DNA of 64,000 nt, taken from positions 5,952,001 to 6,016,000 of the forward strand of contig NZ_CP035758.1 in assembly GCF_004208415.1 (NCBI RefSeq). The letters run 5' to 3'. The notes under the pieces are model-generated. The model saw nothing but the letters and a program-made list of their open reading frames with translations. It ran no database searches and was not told the origin of the DNA. This stretch comes from Ktedonosporobacter rubrisoli (GTDB lineage Bacteria; Chloroflexota; Ktedonobacteria; Ktedonobacterales; Ktedonobacteraceae). The position numbers and the translations under genes were made by a program. Of this stretch, positions 17,461 to 26,144 are shown one piece after another. Position 1 is the stretch's first letter; each line of letters begins with the position of its first letter.

Positions 17461-17474
17461 ACCGACTGGTCGGT
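17461..17474. promoter_or_regulatory. TetR-type operator
   Basis: Palindrome ACCGAC-TG-GTCGGT lies over the expected transcription start, between the promoter and the ribosome binding site. Symmetric GAC/GTC cores of this kind are typical TetR-family sites, so autorepression by the next gene is likely. Confidence 0.7.
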
Positions 17475-17492
17475 ATTTTAGGAGAAAAGGAA

Positions 17493-18086
17493 ATGCATAA
17501 AGGAGAGCAAACGCGCCAGGCTATCCTGGCCAGAGCAGCCCAGGTATTCAGTCTTTCAGGCTATGCTGGCACCTCTATGGATACACTTACGCGCGCGACC
17601 GGGCTCACTAAGGGCGGCATTTACAACCATTTTGGCAGCAAAGAGGCCCTGGCTGTGGAGGCCTTCGATTTCTCCAGTAATCTGGTTCGTGCGCGCTTCA
17701 AAGAGCTGCTCCGGAATCGGCAAGAGGCCATTGAGCGTCTGATGGCTGTATTGAGCATCTTCCAAAGCCTGCTCGAAGAGCCCCTTCTGCAAGGAGGCTG
17801 CCCGCTATTAAATACCGCAATAGAGGCCGATGACACCAATCCTGTCTTGCGCGAACGTGCTCAAAAAGCCAGTGCAGATTGGAGAAAGTTCATTACGCGC
17901 ACAGTGCAAAGCGGCATTGAGCGCCAGGAGATCAAGCCGGAGAGCGATGCGGAGGAAGTGGCAAGCGTCCTGATTGCCACTCTTGAAGGCGCCATTATGC
18001 TCAGCAAATTGCACGCCGACATGCGCTATATGGACCAGGCCATTCAGCATCTCACGCGCTATCTGCACTCCCTGCAGCTCACTTAA
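17493..18086 (+). CDS. TetR/AcrR family transcriptional regulator
   Basis: A 197-residue regulator. Residues about 8-55 form the TetR helix-turn-helix (TRQAILARAAQVFSLSGYAG then GLTKGGIYNHFGSKEAL). The all-helical C-terminal ligand domain contains GGCPLLNTAIEADDTNPVLR, as in the TetR_C subgroup of AcrR-like repressors. GGAGAAAAGG precedes the ATG at 17493. It probably represses itself and the thioesterase gene 27 bases downstream through the palindrome at 17461-17474. The ligand is unknown; an acyl-CoA or fatty acid would suit the neighbours (thioesterase, thiolase), but that is inference. Confidence 0.88.
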   Translation: MHKGEQTRQAILARAAQVFSLSGYAGTSMDTLTRATGLTKGGIYNHFGSKEALAVEAFDFSSNLVRARFKELLRNRQEAIERLMAVLSIFQSLLEEPLLQGGCPLLNTAIEADDTNPVLRERAQKASADWRKFITRTVQSGIERQEIKPESDAEEVASVLIATLEGAIMLSKLHADMRYMDQAIQHLTRYLHSLQLT

Positions 18087-18113
18087 GCATAGCCGAGGAA
18101 AGGAACATCCCGC

Positions 18114-18617
18114 ATGACACACCTGCCCGAGAACCAACGTACACGCACCATAACCTGGCAAGATCCCCTCCCTGTATTACAGCAAGGTAGAGAGCTCAGC
18201 GGCCTGCAATATATGCAAGCAGTTAAGAGCGGACAACTGCCTCCGCCGCCAATGATGGAGCTTATGGGCGTGTGGATCTCGGAAGTAAACGAAGAGCGCA
18301 TCGTCTTTGCGGTCGAGCCAGCCGAGTATCATTATAATCCGCTTGGCGTCGTGCATGGAGGTCTTGCCGCAACGCTCCTCGATTCGGCCATGGGATGTGC
18401 TGTCCATGTAGCCCTGCCAGCCAATGTAAGCTATACGACGCTGGAATTGAAAGTGAATCTTGTCAGGGCGCTTACCCGCTCCACGGGAGTCGTTTATGGA
18501 GAAGGCAAAGTGCTGCATCTGGGCGGCCGCATTGCTACCGCCGAGGGTCGGGTTTTCGATGCCAACGGCAAACTTTATGCCCATGGCACGACTACTTGCC
18601 TGATCATGCGGCCCTGA
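18114..18617 (+). CDS. PaaI-type hotdog-fold acyl-CoA thioesterase
   Basis: A 167-residue single hotdog domain. The family motif VVHGGLAATLLDSAMG is present, with the catalytic acidic residue expected in LLDSAMG. The helix is followed by the usual beta strands (TTLELKVNLVRAL, GVVYGEGKVLHLGGRIATAEG). Such enzymes hydrolyse aromatic or acyl-CoA thioesters; the exact substrate is not visible. It follows the TetR gene by 27 bases and is very probably under its control. AGGAAAGGAA lies upstream of the ATG. Confidence 0.85.
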   Translation: MTHLPENQRTRTITWQDPLPVLQQGRELSGLQYMQAVKSGQLPPPPMMELMGVWISEVNEERIVFAVEPAEYHYNPLGVVHGGLAATLLDSAMGCAVHVALPANVSYTTLELKVNLVRALTRSTGVVYGEGKVLHLGGRIATAEGRVFDANGKLYAHGTTTCLIMRP

Positions 18618-18903
18618 TCTGCCGGGTTCCTTGCAGGAAAAACCTTATCACATCTTGACAGCTGGAGGCCTTGGCGGGCGAGAAAACAGCTCACGAGCAA
18701 GCGGGGAATCGCTAGAAATTCGACAACCTGCAGCGGATGTGGCTAACTAATTGATATACAGATAGTTGTAAACAAGCTCTCAATGCCGAGAGATAGAAAT
18801 CCGAAGCAAAGTCTACAACGTTTTTCATAGGCTCTAACAGGCATTTCTTTCAGCTAAGCGCTTTAGTAGGCAACGTATTCGGCGCAGTTCCAGGAGGGAA
18901 TTC

Positions 18904-20094
18904 ATGGCCACTCAGAATACTCCACAGACACAAAGAGAAGCTGTCATCGTAGAAGCGATTCGCACGCCTATCGGTCGGCGCAACGGCCGTCTTAAAGACT
19001 GGCACCCCGTGGACCTCATGGCCTACGTGCTTGAAGATCTGCTCAAACGGAGCAAGATTGATCCAGCGCTGATTGACGATGTAATTGTTGGCTGCGTCAG
19101 CCAGGCCGGCGAGCAGAGCCTTAATCTGGCCCGCAATGCAGTCCTTGCCGCCGGCTTCCCCGAATCCGTTCCGGGCACGACTGTTGATCGCCAGTGCGGC
19201 TCTAGCCAGCAGGCCATTCACTTTGCGGCCCAGGGAGTGCTCAGTGGCGCATATGATATAGTGATTGCCGGAGGCGTCGAATCGATGACCCGCGTCCCGA
19301 TGGGCTCAAACGCCCAGGGTCCCGGAGCTCCCTTCGGTCCCCGCATGCAAGAGCGCTATGAGCATAAGCTTATCCCGCAGGGCCTTAGCGCAGAGCTGAT
19401 CGCCAAGAAGTGGGAGCTGAGCCGAGACAGGCTAGATGCCTTTAGCCTGGAGAGCCATCGCCGCGCAGCCAAGGCCACAGCAGAGGGCTATTTTGCCTCG
19501 CAGATCGTGCCGGTCCCGGTAACAAATGAAGATGGCACAAGTACACTCTTCGAGCATGATGAAGGCATTCGCCCGGATACCAGCCTGGAAAAACTTGCAA
19601 GCTTAAAGCCTTCCTTCAGGCCCGATGGCTTGATTACGGCCGGCAGCTCTTCACAAATCAGCGATGGGGCGGCGGCAACCCTTATTATGGAGCGCGCCAC
19701 AGCTCTGCGCCTGGGCCTCAAGCCGCGCGCACGCTTTAGCGCCTTTGCCGTGGCCGGCGATGATCCCATCTACATGCTTACCGCGCCAATCCCCGCCACG
19801 CATAAAGTGCTGGCCAAAGCTGGCCTCAGCCTTGCGCAAATGGACTTGATCGAGATTAACGAAGCCTTTGCCAGCGTTGTGCTGGCCTGGCAGCATGAGA
19901 CCGGGGCCGATCTGCAAAAAGTGAATGTCAATGGCGGAGCGATTGCCATCGGCCATCCCCTGGGCGCCTCGGGCGCGCGCATTACAGCCATGCTTTTGCA
20001 CGAGTTGGAGCGCCGAGGAGCACGCTATGGCTTACAGACTATGTGCGAGGGCGGCGGCCTGGCCAATGCCATGATTATTGAACGGCTCGCTTAA
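18904..20094 (+). CDS. Acetyl-CoA acetyltransferase / 3-ketoacyl-CoA thiolase
   Basis: A 396-residue thiolase of normal length. The nucleophilic Cys is in VDRQCGSSQQAIHFAAQG, the His in GGAIAIGHPLGASGARI, and the second Cys in MCEGGGLANAMI. It condenses two acyl-CoA units or cleaves 3-ketoacyl-CoA with CoA. The subgroup resembles acetyl-CoA C-acyltransferases of lipid/steroid degradation, but direction and chain length cannot be read from sequence. AGGAGGGAATTC precedes the ATG. The TetR and thioesterase genes lie 286 bases upstream, and the gap shows no clear terminator, so linked regulation is possible. Confidence 0.9.
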   Translation: MATQNTPQTQREAVIVEAIRTPIGRRNGRLKDWHPVDLMAYVLEDLLKRSKIDPALIDDVIVGCVSQAGEQSLNLARNAVLAAGFPESVPGTTVDRQCGSSQQAIHFAAQGVLSGAYDIVIAGGVESMTRVPMGSNAQGPGAPFGPRMQERYEHKLIPQGLSAELIAKKWELSRDRLDAFSLESHRRAAKATAEGYFASQIVPVPVTNEDGTSTLFEHDEGIRPDTSLEKLASLKPSFRPDGLITAGSSSQISDGAAATLIMERATALRLGLKPRARFSAFAVAGDDPIYMLTAPIPATHKVLAKAGLSLAQMDLIEINEAFASVVLAWQHETGADLQKVNVNGGAIAIGHPLGASGARITAMLLHELERRGARYGLQTMCEGGGLANAMIIERLA

Positions 20095-20107
20095 GCTGCC
20101 GGAGAGT

Positions 20108-20133
20108 GGTCCAGGGCGCTTTTACCCTGGACC
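20108..20133. terminator. Hairpin after the thiolase gene
   Basis: Perfect 9-bp inverted repeat GGTCCAGGG / CCCTGGACC starting 13 bases after the stop. No T-run follows on the plus strand, so intrinsic termination is uncertain. Confidence 0.5.
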
Positions 20134-20170
20134 AAAATCGAAAATGTACAATTTAATAAGTTGCAACCTC

Positions 20171-20200
20171 TTGACATATAGGCCCTGCCTTAGCTATACT
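20171..20200 (+). promoter_or_regulatory. Promoter of the met operon leader
   Basis: TTGACA (20171-20176), an 18-base spacer, TATACT (20195-20200), about 60 bases before the SAM riboswitch. Confidence 0.7.
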
Positions 20201-20258
20201 TACTTATAGCATAAAACACTTGTATTATTTACAACCAAATAAACGCAGCAACAAACTG

Positions 20259-20370
20259 CTCTCATCAAGAGAGGTGGAGGGAAACGGCCCGATGAAGCCC
20301 GGCAACCCGTTTGCATAGTTGCAAACAGGGTGCCAATTCCGGCGAGTATATTATTCGCAAGATGAGGGGT
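20259..20370 (+). promoter_or_regulatory. SAM-I (S-box) riboswitch aptamer
   Basis: All core elements of the SAM-I aptamer are present in order: P1 5' strand CTCTCATC, the kink-turn/P2 block AGAGGTGGAGGGA, GATGAAGCCCGGCAACC, a P3 hairpin closed by GTTTGC...GCAAAC, GGTGCCAATTCC, a P4 hairpin, and the P1 3' strand GATGAGGG. The 3' strand of P1 can instead pair with the CCCCT arm of the following terminator, which is the usual OFF-with-SAM arrangement: bound SAM keeps P1 closed and frees the terminator. It is the first of two serial RNA switches before metX. Confidence 0.95.
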
Positions 20371-20388
20371 ACAAGCGAAGTCGCAAGG

Positions 20389-20411
20389 CCCCTGAGATCA
20401 GGGGTTTTTTT
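20389..20411 (+). terminator. SAM riboswitch terminator
   Basis: Stem CCCCTGA / TCAGGGG with a two-base centre, then seven T. It is a complete intrinsic terminator placed between the SAM aptamer and the T-box. Confidence 0.9.
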
Positions 20412-20461
20412 ATTGCCCTGCGTTATGAAAGTGTACTTTACAATCTAAATCATCAAAGCGT

Positions 20462-20737
20462 TGAAGAGGAAGAGTAAATGCCCTGAGCGGCTACAGAGAG
20501 CTGACGAGGATGAGAAGTCAGCGCCGTATCAGCATTGAAAATGGCCTCTAAGTTGCAAGCTGAAACACCCTCCGGGTAAGTAGGCTGAGCCGCAAGGCCG
20601 CGTTATCGGCCAGAAGTGTTACTCACAAACAGGTCTTATTATTATCCTTTTATTCCGTGCTCTTTAGAGTAACACTTCCCAAGGTTGCTGAGCCGTGAGG
20701 CCGCAACAAACCAGGGTGGTACCGCGAATACGTTTAC
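20462..20737 (+). promoter_or_regulatory. T-box riboswitch, methionine specifier (ATG)
   Basis: The leader has the T-box core AGGGTGGTACCGCG at 20713-20726. In stem I the loop-E strands AGTA (20473-20476) and GAA (20537-20539) are joined by the complementary AATGC / GCATT, with AGAGAG in the distal arm and a CTGAC/GTCAG apical stem. Just after the GAA comes A then ATG (20541-20543), in the position expected for the specifier, so I read it as a tRNA-Met sensor. The bulge TGGT has T opposite the discriminator, which suits an A discriminator as in tRNA-Met. A long stem III is formed by AGTGTTACT / AGTAACACT. Uncharged tRNA-Met should favour the antiterminator. Confidence 0.92.
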
Positions 20738-20769
20738 CCCTCGCCCCTGATCAGGGTGAGGGTTTTTTT
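20738..20769 (+). terminator. T-box terminator
   Basis: Nine-pair stem CCCTCGCCC / GGGTGAGGG (one G-T pair) with a seven-base loop, followed by seven T, directly before the metX ribosome binding site. Confidence 0.9.
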
Positions 20770-20796
20770 GTTACCTTTTTCAGGAAGGAGTGTGCA

Positions 20797-21948
20797 ATGG
20801 TGATACAATTGGAGCGTTCAGTCAGGGTCTTTCCCCAACCGGACTTGTTAAATCAAGTACTCACCTACACGTTCGATCATCTGCCCCTGCAACGCGGTGG
20901 CGATCTGAGCCCCGTCACGCTGGCCTATGAGACGTGGGGAACCCTTAACGCGGAGGGAACGAATGCTATCCTGATTACCCATGCGCTGACAGGAAGTGCG
21001 CATGCTCACGATGTGTTCTACCCAGACGATTGTAAAATGGGCTGGTGGAATCCCTTGATCGGCCCTGGTCGCTACTTCGACACCACGCGCTATTTTGTAA
21101 TTTGTTCCAATGTGGTGGGCAGCTGCTATGGCAGTACTGGCCCCTCATCTACGGACCCTCGCACTGGACGCCCCTATGGTATGCGCTTTCCTGTGATAAC
21201 GATTCGCGATATGGTACATGCTCAGCACAAACTGATCGAACATCTGGGCATTCGACATCTGGCCATGGTTGCAGGAGGCTCCATTGGCGGACAGCAGGCC
21301 TTAGAATGGGCCGTCTCCTATCCTGAAATGATCGATAAGGTGGTTGTCATTGCAGCCTCGGCCGCGCTTACCGCACAGGGGGTAGCCTTTAACGAAGTGC
21401 AGCGCCAGGCTATCATGGTCGATCCGCGCTGGCAGTGCGGCGATTATGCTCCCGAACAGGGACCCGATTCCGGTCTGGCCATCGCACGCATGCTGGCCAT
21501 GATTACCTATCAGAGCGAAGAGGCCATGGAGATGCGCTTCTCGCGCAAACCTACCAGCCGCGAGGCGGCATCGTCGCCAACCCTCAACCCTGATCTTGGC
21601 GGTCGCTTCGATGTGGAAAATTATCTGTTCCACCAGGGCACAACCTTAGCCAGGCGCTTCGATGCCAACAGTTATCTCTATATGACGCGGGCCATGGATC
21701 TCTATGATGTAAGTGAGGATTATCCTTCGATAGAGGCGGCCTTGAGCCGCATACGCAGCAAGGCACTTTTTGTCGGTATTCGCTCTGATTTTCTCTTCTC
21801 GGCCGCTCATGTGCGCTGGTTAGCCAATAAAGTACATCTGCTTGGTGGCAATGCAAAATATGTAGAGCTTGATTCGCCTCATGGTCATGATGCCTTCCTC
21901 AAAGAATGGTCTCAAATGACCGATGCGTTGGCTCAGATAGAGCTATAA
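20797..21948 (+). CDS. metX: Homoserine O-acetyltransferase
   Basis: A 383-residue alpha/beta-hydrolase-fold acyltransferase that activates homoserine with acetyl-CoA for methionine synthesis. Family marks are ILITHALTGSAHA, GWWNPLIGPGRYFDT, VVGSCYGSTGPSS, and the nucleophile elbow AGGSIGGQQALEW with the catalytic Ser; the acid and base lie in the C-terminal third (SDFLFSAAHV, DSPHGHDAFL). The frame runs upstream into the T-box, but AAGGAG at 20784-20789 fixes the ATG at 20797. Acetyl rather than succinyl specificity follows from the partner metY but is not proven by sequence. First gene of metX-metY-lysC-asd. Confidence 0.92.
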   Translation: MVIQLERSVRVFPQPDLLNQVLTYTFDHLPLQRGGDLSPVTLAYETWGTLNAEGTNAILITHALTGSAHAHDVFYPDDCKMGWWNPLIGPGRYFDTTRYFVICSNVVGSCYGSTGPSSTDPRTGRPYGMRFPVITIRDMVHAQHKLIEHLGIRHLAMVAGGSIGGQQALEWAVSYPEMIDKVVVIAASAALTAQGVAFNEVQRQAIMVDPRWQCGDYAPEQGPDSGLAIARMLAMITYQSEEAMEMRFSRKPTSREAASSPTLNPDLGGRFDVENYLFHQGTTLARRFDANSYLYMTRAMDLYDVSEDYPSIEAALSRIRSKALFVGIRSDFLFSAAHVRWLANKVHLLGGNAKYVELDSPHGHDAFLKEWSQMTDALAQIEL

Positions 21949-21997
21949 ATTATTACGAGATAGGGCATAGTAATTTTTCCAAGGAGTAACATTTCTC

Positions 21998-23314
21998 ATG
22001 GCATTAAATAGCAATCGTAGTTATGGCTTTGAAACACTTTCTTTACACGCGGGCCAGGAAACAGCGGACAGCGCAACGGGGGCACGCGCTGTTCCCATCT
22101 ACCAGACGACATCCTATGTCTTCGATAGCCCCGAGCACGCGGCAAATCTTTTCGCGCTCAATCAGTTCGGCAACATTTATACGCGCATTATGAATCCAAC
22201 GCAGGATGCCTTTGAGCGCCGTGTGGCGGCTCTTGAAGGTGGCGTTGGTGCGCTGGCTACAGCTTCGGGCCAGGCAGCTGAGACCCTGGCCATTCTCAAT
22301 ATAGCCGGCGCCGGCGATGAGATTGTGGCCTCGGCTAGCCTGTACGGCGGCACCTATAATCTCCTGCACCACACACTGAAAAAGCTGGGAATCAAAGTTC
22401 ACTTTGTGGATAGCCGCGAGCCCGAGAACTTCCGCGCCGCCATTAATGAGCGCACCAAAGCCCTGTACGCCGAAACCGTAGGCAACCCGCGCCTCGACAC
22501 TCTCGATATTAGCGCCGTAGCTACTATTGCCCATGAGCATGGCCTCCCACTCATTATTGATAATACTATGCCCACTTCCTATCTGGTACAGCCTTTGAAG
22601 CACGGAGCAGACATCGTTATTCATTCAGCCACCAAGTTTATCGGCGGCCACGGCACCTCTATCGGCGGCGTTATCGTCGATGGTGGCAAGTTTGACTGGT
22701 TAGCCAGCGGGCGCTTCCCCGAATTTGCTGAGCCCGATGATTCCTATCATGGCCTGCGCTACGTCGAGGCCTTTGGTCCGCTTGCCTACATTCTTAAGGC
22801 CCGCGTACAGCTGATGCGCGACCTTGGTGCGGCCATCTCGCCTTTCAACGCCTGGCTGCTTTTGCAGGGCCTGGAAACGCTGCCCCTGCGTATGGAGCGC
22901 CATAGCCAGAATGCGCTACGCATCGCCGAGTTTCTTGAAGAGCATCCGGCCGTGAGCTGGGTCAGCTACCCCGGCTTAAAGAGCCATCCGCAGCATGAAA
23001 ACGCTGCAAAATACCATACACATGGCTATGGAGCCATCCTTGGCTTTGGCATCAAAGGTGGCCTGGAAGCCGGTAAGCAGCTCATTCGCCATATTGAGCT
23101 CTTTTCACACCTTGCCAACATTGGTGATGCAAAATCACTGATTATTCACCCTGCCAGCACGACTCATGCTCAGCTGTCCCCCGACGAGCAGCTTCAGTCA
23201 GGCGTGACTCCTGACTTTATTCGCCTCTCGGTCGGCGTGGAAACTGTCGAAGACCTGATCGAAGATCTGGATCAAGCCTTGAAGGCTGCCATCGTCGATA
23301 CGACTAATGTATGA
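21998..23314 (+). CDS. metY: O-acetylhomoserine sulfhydrylase (aminocarboxypropyltransferase)
   Basis: A 438-residue PLP enzyme of the Cys/Met metabolism family, turning O-acetylhomoserine plus sulfide into homocysteine. The PLP lysine is in DIVIHSATKFIGGHGTS; the N-terminal FETLSLHAGQ and YTRIMNPTQDAFERRVAALE stretches and the length fit MetY rather than cystathionine gamma-synthase (about 380 residues). AAGGAG lies upstream of the ATG. It follows metX by 49 bases, so the two steps of direct sulfhydrylation are encoded together under the SAM/T-box leader. Confidence 0.93.
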   Translation: MALNSNRSYGFETLSLHAGQETADSATGARAVPIYQTTSYVFDSPEHAANLFALNQFGNIYTRIMNPTQDAFERRVAALEGGVGALATASGQAAETLAILNIAGAGDEIVASASLYGGTYNLLHHTLKKLGIKVHFVDSREPENFRAAINERTKALYAETVGNPRLDTLDISAVATIAHEHGLPLIIDNTMPTSYLVQPLKHGADIVIHSATKFIGGHGTSIGGVIVDGGKFDWLASGRFPEFAEPDDSYHGLRYVEAFGPLAYILKARVQLMRDLGAAISPFNAWLLLQGLETLPLRMERHSQNALRIAEFLEEHPAVSWVSYPGLKSHPQHENAAKYHTHGYGAILGFGIKGGLEAGKQLIRHIELFSHLANIGDAKSLIIHPASTTHAQLSPDEQLQSGVTPDFIRLSVGVETVEDLIEDLDQALKAAIVDTTNV

Positions 23315-23457
23315 ACTTTTGAAGAGTTTACACATCCTGTATAATATGCAAAAAGATTGAAAACGGAGTGCTGGTGCCGTTGCAGTCATCTCAATCCGTT
23401 ATTGCGTTTAAAGGGTGCGATTTCGCGCGCTCGTTCGGTTACTATGGGTGTTAACTT

Positions 23458-24948
23458 ATGAAACATGCTGTTAGTGTTTTAAAGTTTGGGGGAACTTCAG
23501 TTGGCAGTGGCGAACGTATACAACGTGTAGCACAGATCATTACTAATAACTTCCAGGCCTTCAAAACTGGCAATGAGCCTTTCCCTGTCATTGTTGTCTC
23601 GGCGATGTCAGGCATCACAGACCAGCTCTTGCGGATCGCGCGCTACACCTGTTCGGGCGAGTATGACGCCTGTGCAGAGGAGCTGGAGAGCCTGCAACAA
23701 AAGCACTTTGCTGCTGTCGAGCAGATCGCCAGGCAAAGTGAGACCCGCGCTAAATTGTCTGGGGACGTCGAAGCGGCCCTGGTCGGACTGAAGCAGGATG
23801 TTACTGCCCTCAGCCAGGCTGCAGAGCAGGGAGCCGATATTACGTTACCAACGGCGGCCGTTGCCTCCTGGGGCGAACGCCTTTCGGTCCTGCTGGTTGC
23901 CGCTGCAGTTTGCGCAACGGGCACACAGGCTGAGCCGGTGCGCCAGGAAGTGATTATTACCAGCCATCCCAGAACAGATCCCGCGCAGCCCTTTGGCGTG
24001 GTGGTGGGAGCCGATCCCTTGCAGGAAGAGACGCGAGCCAGCGCCCAAAAGCTGATTGTGCCTCTGATTGAGCGCGAGGTTGTGCCTATTGCTGCGGGTT
24101 TTATGGGCCGTACGATCACGGGCTATGTAACGACCCTCGGACGCAATGGCTCTGACTATTCGGCCTCGGTCATTGGGGCCGCGCTTGACTGCGTTGAGGT
24201 CTCCATATATACAGACGTTGACGGGATACTGACTGCCGATCCACGTCTTGTGGCCAATGCACGTCTTTTGCCCCATCTCTCTTACGCTGAGGCGGCGCGC
24301 CTCTCCTGGTTTGGCGCCAAGGTCTTACATCCACGCACGCTCATTCCCATTGCCCATCGTGGCATTCCAGTGCGCGTGCGCAATACTTTCCGCCCACATA
24401 TCCGGGGTACATCTGTGGGACCTGTAGAGCACACGCAAAGCAGCGCTACGGCGATTACGATTCGGCGCAATTTAGCCCTGATTACCGTGGAGAATACCGA
24501 TATGTTCGGCGCACCAGAAAACGCCGGGCAGGTCTTTGCGCTGGCTGCACGTGTGGGGGCTGCTCCCGTGGCTATTTGTTCATCGTCTGGGCACCATCTC
24601 TCCTTTGTTATCGAGGAACAAGCTGCTGACTCGATCATCGATCTTTTACAGCACGATATGGGCACGCTGGGTACCTGGGCCGTCCGTAGCCGGCGTGACC
24701 TGGCGGCCTGCGCTTGCATTGGCTCCGGCTTTACTGCCGATCCAATGAGCCCGGCCAGAGCAGTAACCGCCCTGGCGCGCGAGCGCATTCCAATCGTTAC
24801 GCAGGGCGCTTCTGAGCAGAGCATTACCTTGATCGTTGAGAATCAAGATAGCGAGCGCGCGCTGCGTTGCCTGCATCGCGATCTGATTGCGCCTGTCATC
24901 CCGCTTGTCCGCCACCAGGCGAAGGAAAAGCGGCACAAAGCGCTTTAA
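23458..24948 (+). CDS. lysC: Aspartate kinase
   Basis: A 496-residue monofunctional aspartokinase catalysing ATP-dependent phosphorylation of aspartate, the entry to Lys/Thr/Met synthesis. The N-terminal VLKFGGTSVGSGERI, the TLGRNGSDYSASVIGAAL and TDVDGILTADPRLV motifs mark the kinase domain (about 1-305). Two ACT domains follow (about 330-485) and should bind an allosteric amino acid. The ribosome binding site is weak. The 143-base gap after metY contains TATAAT at 23340-23345 with a TTGAAG 15 bases upstream, a possible but weak internal promoter. The asd gene follows after 27 bases. Confidence 0.92.
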   Translation: MKHAVSVLKFGGTSVGSGERIQRVAQIITNNFQAFKTGNEPFPVIVVSAMSGITDQLLRIARYTCSGEYDACAEELESLQQKHFAAVEQIARQSETRAKLSGDVEAALVGLKQDVTALSQAAEQGADITLPTAAVASWGERLSVLLVAAAVCATGTQAEPVRQEVIITSHPRTDPAQPFGVVVGADPLQEETRASAQKLIVPLIEREVVPIAAGFMGRTITGYVTTLGRNGSDYSASVIGAALDCVEVSIYTDVDGILTADPRLVANARLLPHLSYAEAARLSWFGAKVLHPRTLIPIAHRGIPVRVRNTFRPHIRGTSVGPVEHTQSSATAITIRRNLALITVENTDMFGAPENAGQVFALAARVGAAPVAICSSSGHHLSFVIEEQAADSIIDLLQHDMGTLGTWAVRSRRDLAACACIGSGFTADPMSPARAVTALARERIPIVTQGASEQSITLIVENQDSERALRCLHRDLIAPVIPLVRHQAKEKRHKAL

Positions 24949-24975
24949 GTTCTCCACATACGAAAAGGAAAGACT

Positions 24976-26049
24976 ATGTGTCCACAGTTACAATCTAAGA
25001 TACCTGTCGCGGTTCTGGGAGCAACGGGCATGGTTGGTCAGCGCTTCATCGAGCTCTTACACGATCACCCATGGTTTAAGCTGGCCGGATTGGCGGCCTC
25101 GGACCACCACGGCGGACGTCCTTATGCTGAGGCGGCGCGCTGGCGCATACCTGATAGCGAGATGCCAGCTTCTGTCGCATCTCTACCCGTGGTCGCCTGC
25201 CGTCCCGAGGCTCTACCCGATGTGAAAATTGTCTTCTCGGCGCTGCCAGGTGATATTGCCGGCGATATTGAGCTGGCCTTTGCGCGCGCAGGGGTTGCAG
25301 TCTTTAGCAATGCCAAGAATCACCGCATGGGCGCCGATGTTCCGCTGCTTATCCCCGAAGTCAACGCCGATCACGCCTCGGCCATCATTCAGCAGCGCAA
25401 GCAGCGAGGCTGGTCTGGCAGCATTATCACCAATGCAAATTGCTGTGCCACGCCGCTGGTAATGGCTCTCAAGCCATTACAGAAAGCCTTTGGCCTGAGC
25501 AAAGTTCTGGTTACTACGATGCAAGCTATCTCTGGAGCCGGTTATCCTGGCCTGCCTGCCTACGATATTCTTGATAATGTGATTCCCTACATTGCCACAG
25601 AAGAAGAGAAGCTAGAGATTGAGACGCGCAAAATGCTAGGCGCCTGGCAAGAAGGGCAAGGCTTTGTCGATGCGCCCATCGTGGTAAGCGCTCACTGCAA
25701 TCGCGTGCCAACGCGTGAAGGTCATCTGGAATGTGTGAGCATCGCCCTTGAGAAAGATGCCAGTCCCGAAGAAGTTATCGCGACCTGGGAAAACTATGTT
25801 CCGGAATCTCAGCAGCTCAAGTTGCCCAGCGCTCCCGAGCATGCGCTGATTTACCGGCATGAGGTCGATCGGCCCCAAACCTTGCGTGATCGCGATGCTG
25901 GCGATGGCATGAGTGTTACGCTCGGGCGGCTGCGCAGCTGCTCCATCCTGACCCATAAGTTTGTGGTTCTGGGCCATAACACGATCCGTGGCGCGGCAGG
26001 CGGCTCCGTTCTTAACGCAGAATTGTGCGTCGAGAAAGGTCTGATCTAA
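24976..26049 (+). CDS. asd: Aspartate-semialdehyde dehydrogenase
   Basis: A 357-residue NADPH-dependent enzyme reducing aspartyl phosphate to aspartate semialdehyde. The Rossmann start reads VAVLGATGMVGQRF, the catalytic Cys lies in TNANCCATPL, and the TMQAISGAGYPG and YDILDNVIPYI segments place it in the archaeal/fungal-type subgroup rather than the E. coli type. AAAGGAAAG precedes the ATG. It acts directly after the aspartate kinase encoded upstream. Homoserine dehydrogenase, needed to connect to MetX, is not in the window. Confidence 0.92.
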   Translation: MCPQLQSKIPVAVLGATGMVGQRFIELLHDHPWFKLAGLAASDHHGGRPYAEAARWRIPDSEMPASVASLPVVACRPEALPDVKIVFSALPGDIAGDIELAFARAGVAVFSNAKNHRMGADVPLLIPEVNADHASAIIQQRKQRGWSGSIITNANCCATPLVMALKPLQKAFGLSKVLVTTMQAISGAGYPGLPAYDILDNVIPYIATEEEKLEIETRKMLGAWQEGQGFVDAPIVVSAHCNRVPTREGHLECVSIALEKDASPEEVIATWENYVPESQQLKLPSAPEHALIYRHEVDRPQTLRDRDAGDGMSVTLGRLRSCSILTHKFVVLGHNTIRGAAGGSVLNAELCVEKGLI

Positions 26050-26057
26050 CATTCAGA

Positions 26058-26082
26058 GATGCGGGGCCTTGTTCCCCGCATC
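26058..26082 (+). terminator. Hairpin at the end of the met operon
   Basis: Perfect 9-bp stem GATGCGGGG / CCCCGCATC with a seven-base loop, nine bases after the asd stop. There is no T-run, so termination may be weak or Rho-assisted. Confidence 0.55.
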
Positions 26083-26144
26083 CCACACTATGTAATGCTC
26101 ATCAGGAAACTACTGGGTGTTCCTTGTTATGGCTAAGCTTACTA

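Noticed and set aside
20695..20796. N-terminal extension of metX
   Set aside because: It would translate the T-box antiterminator and terminator; the ribosome binding site at 20784-20789 fixes the start at 20797.
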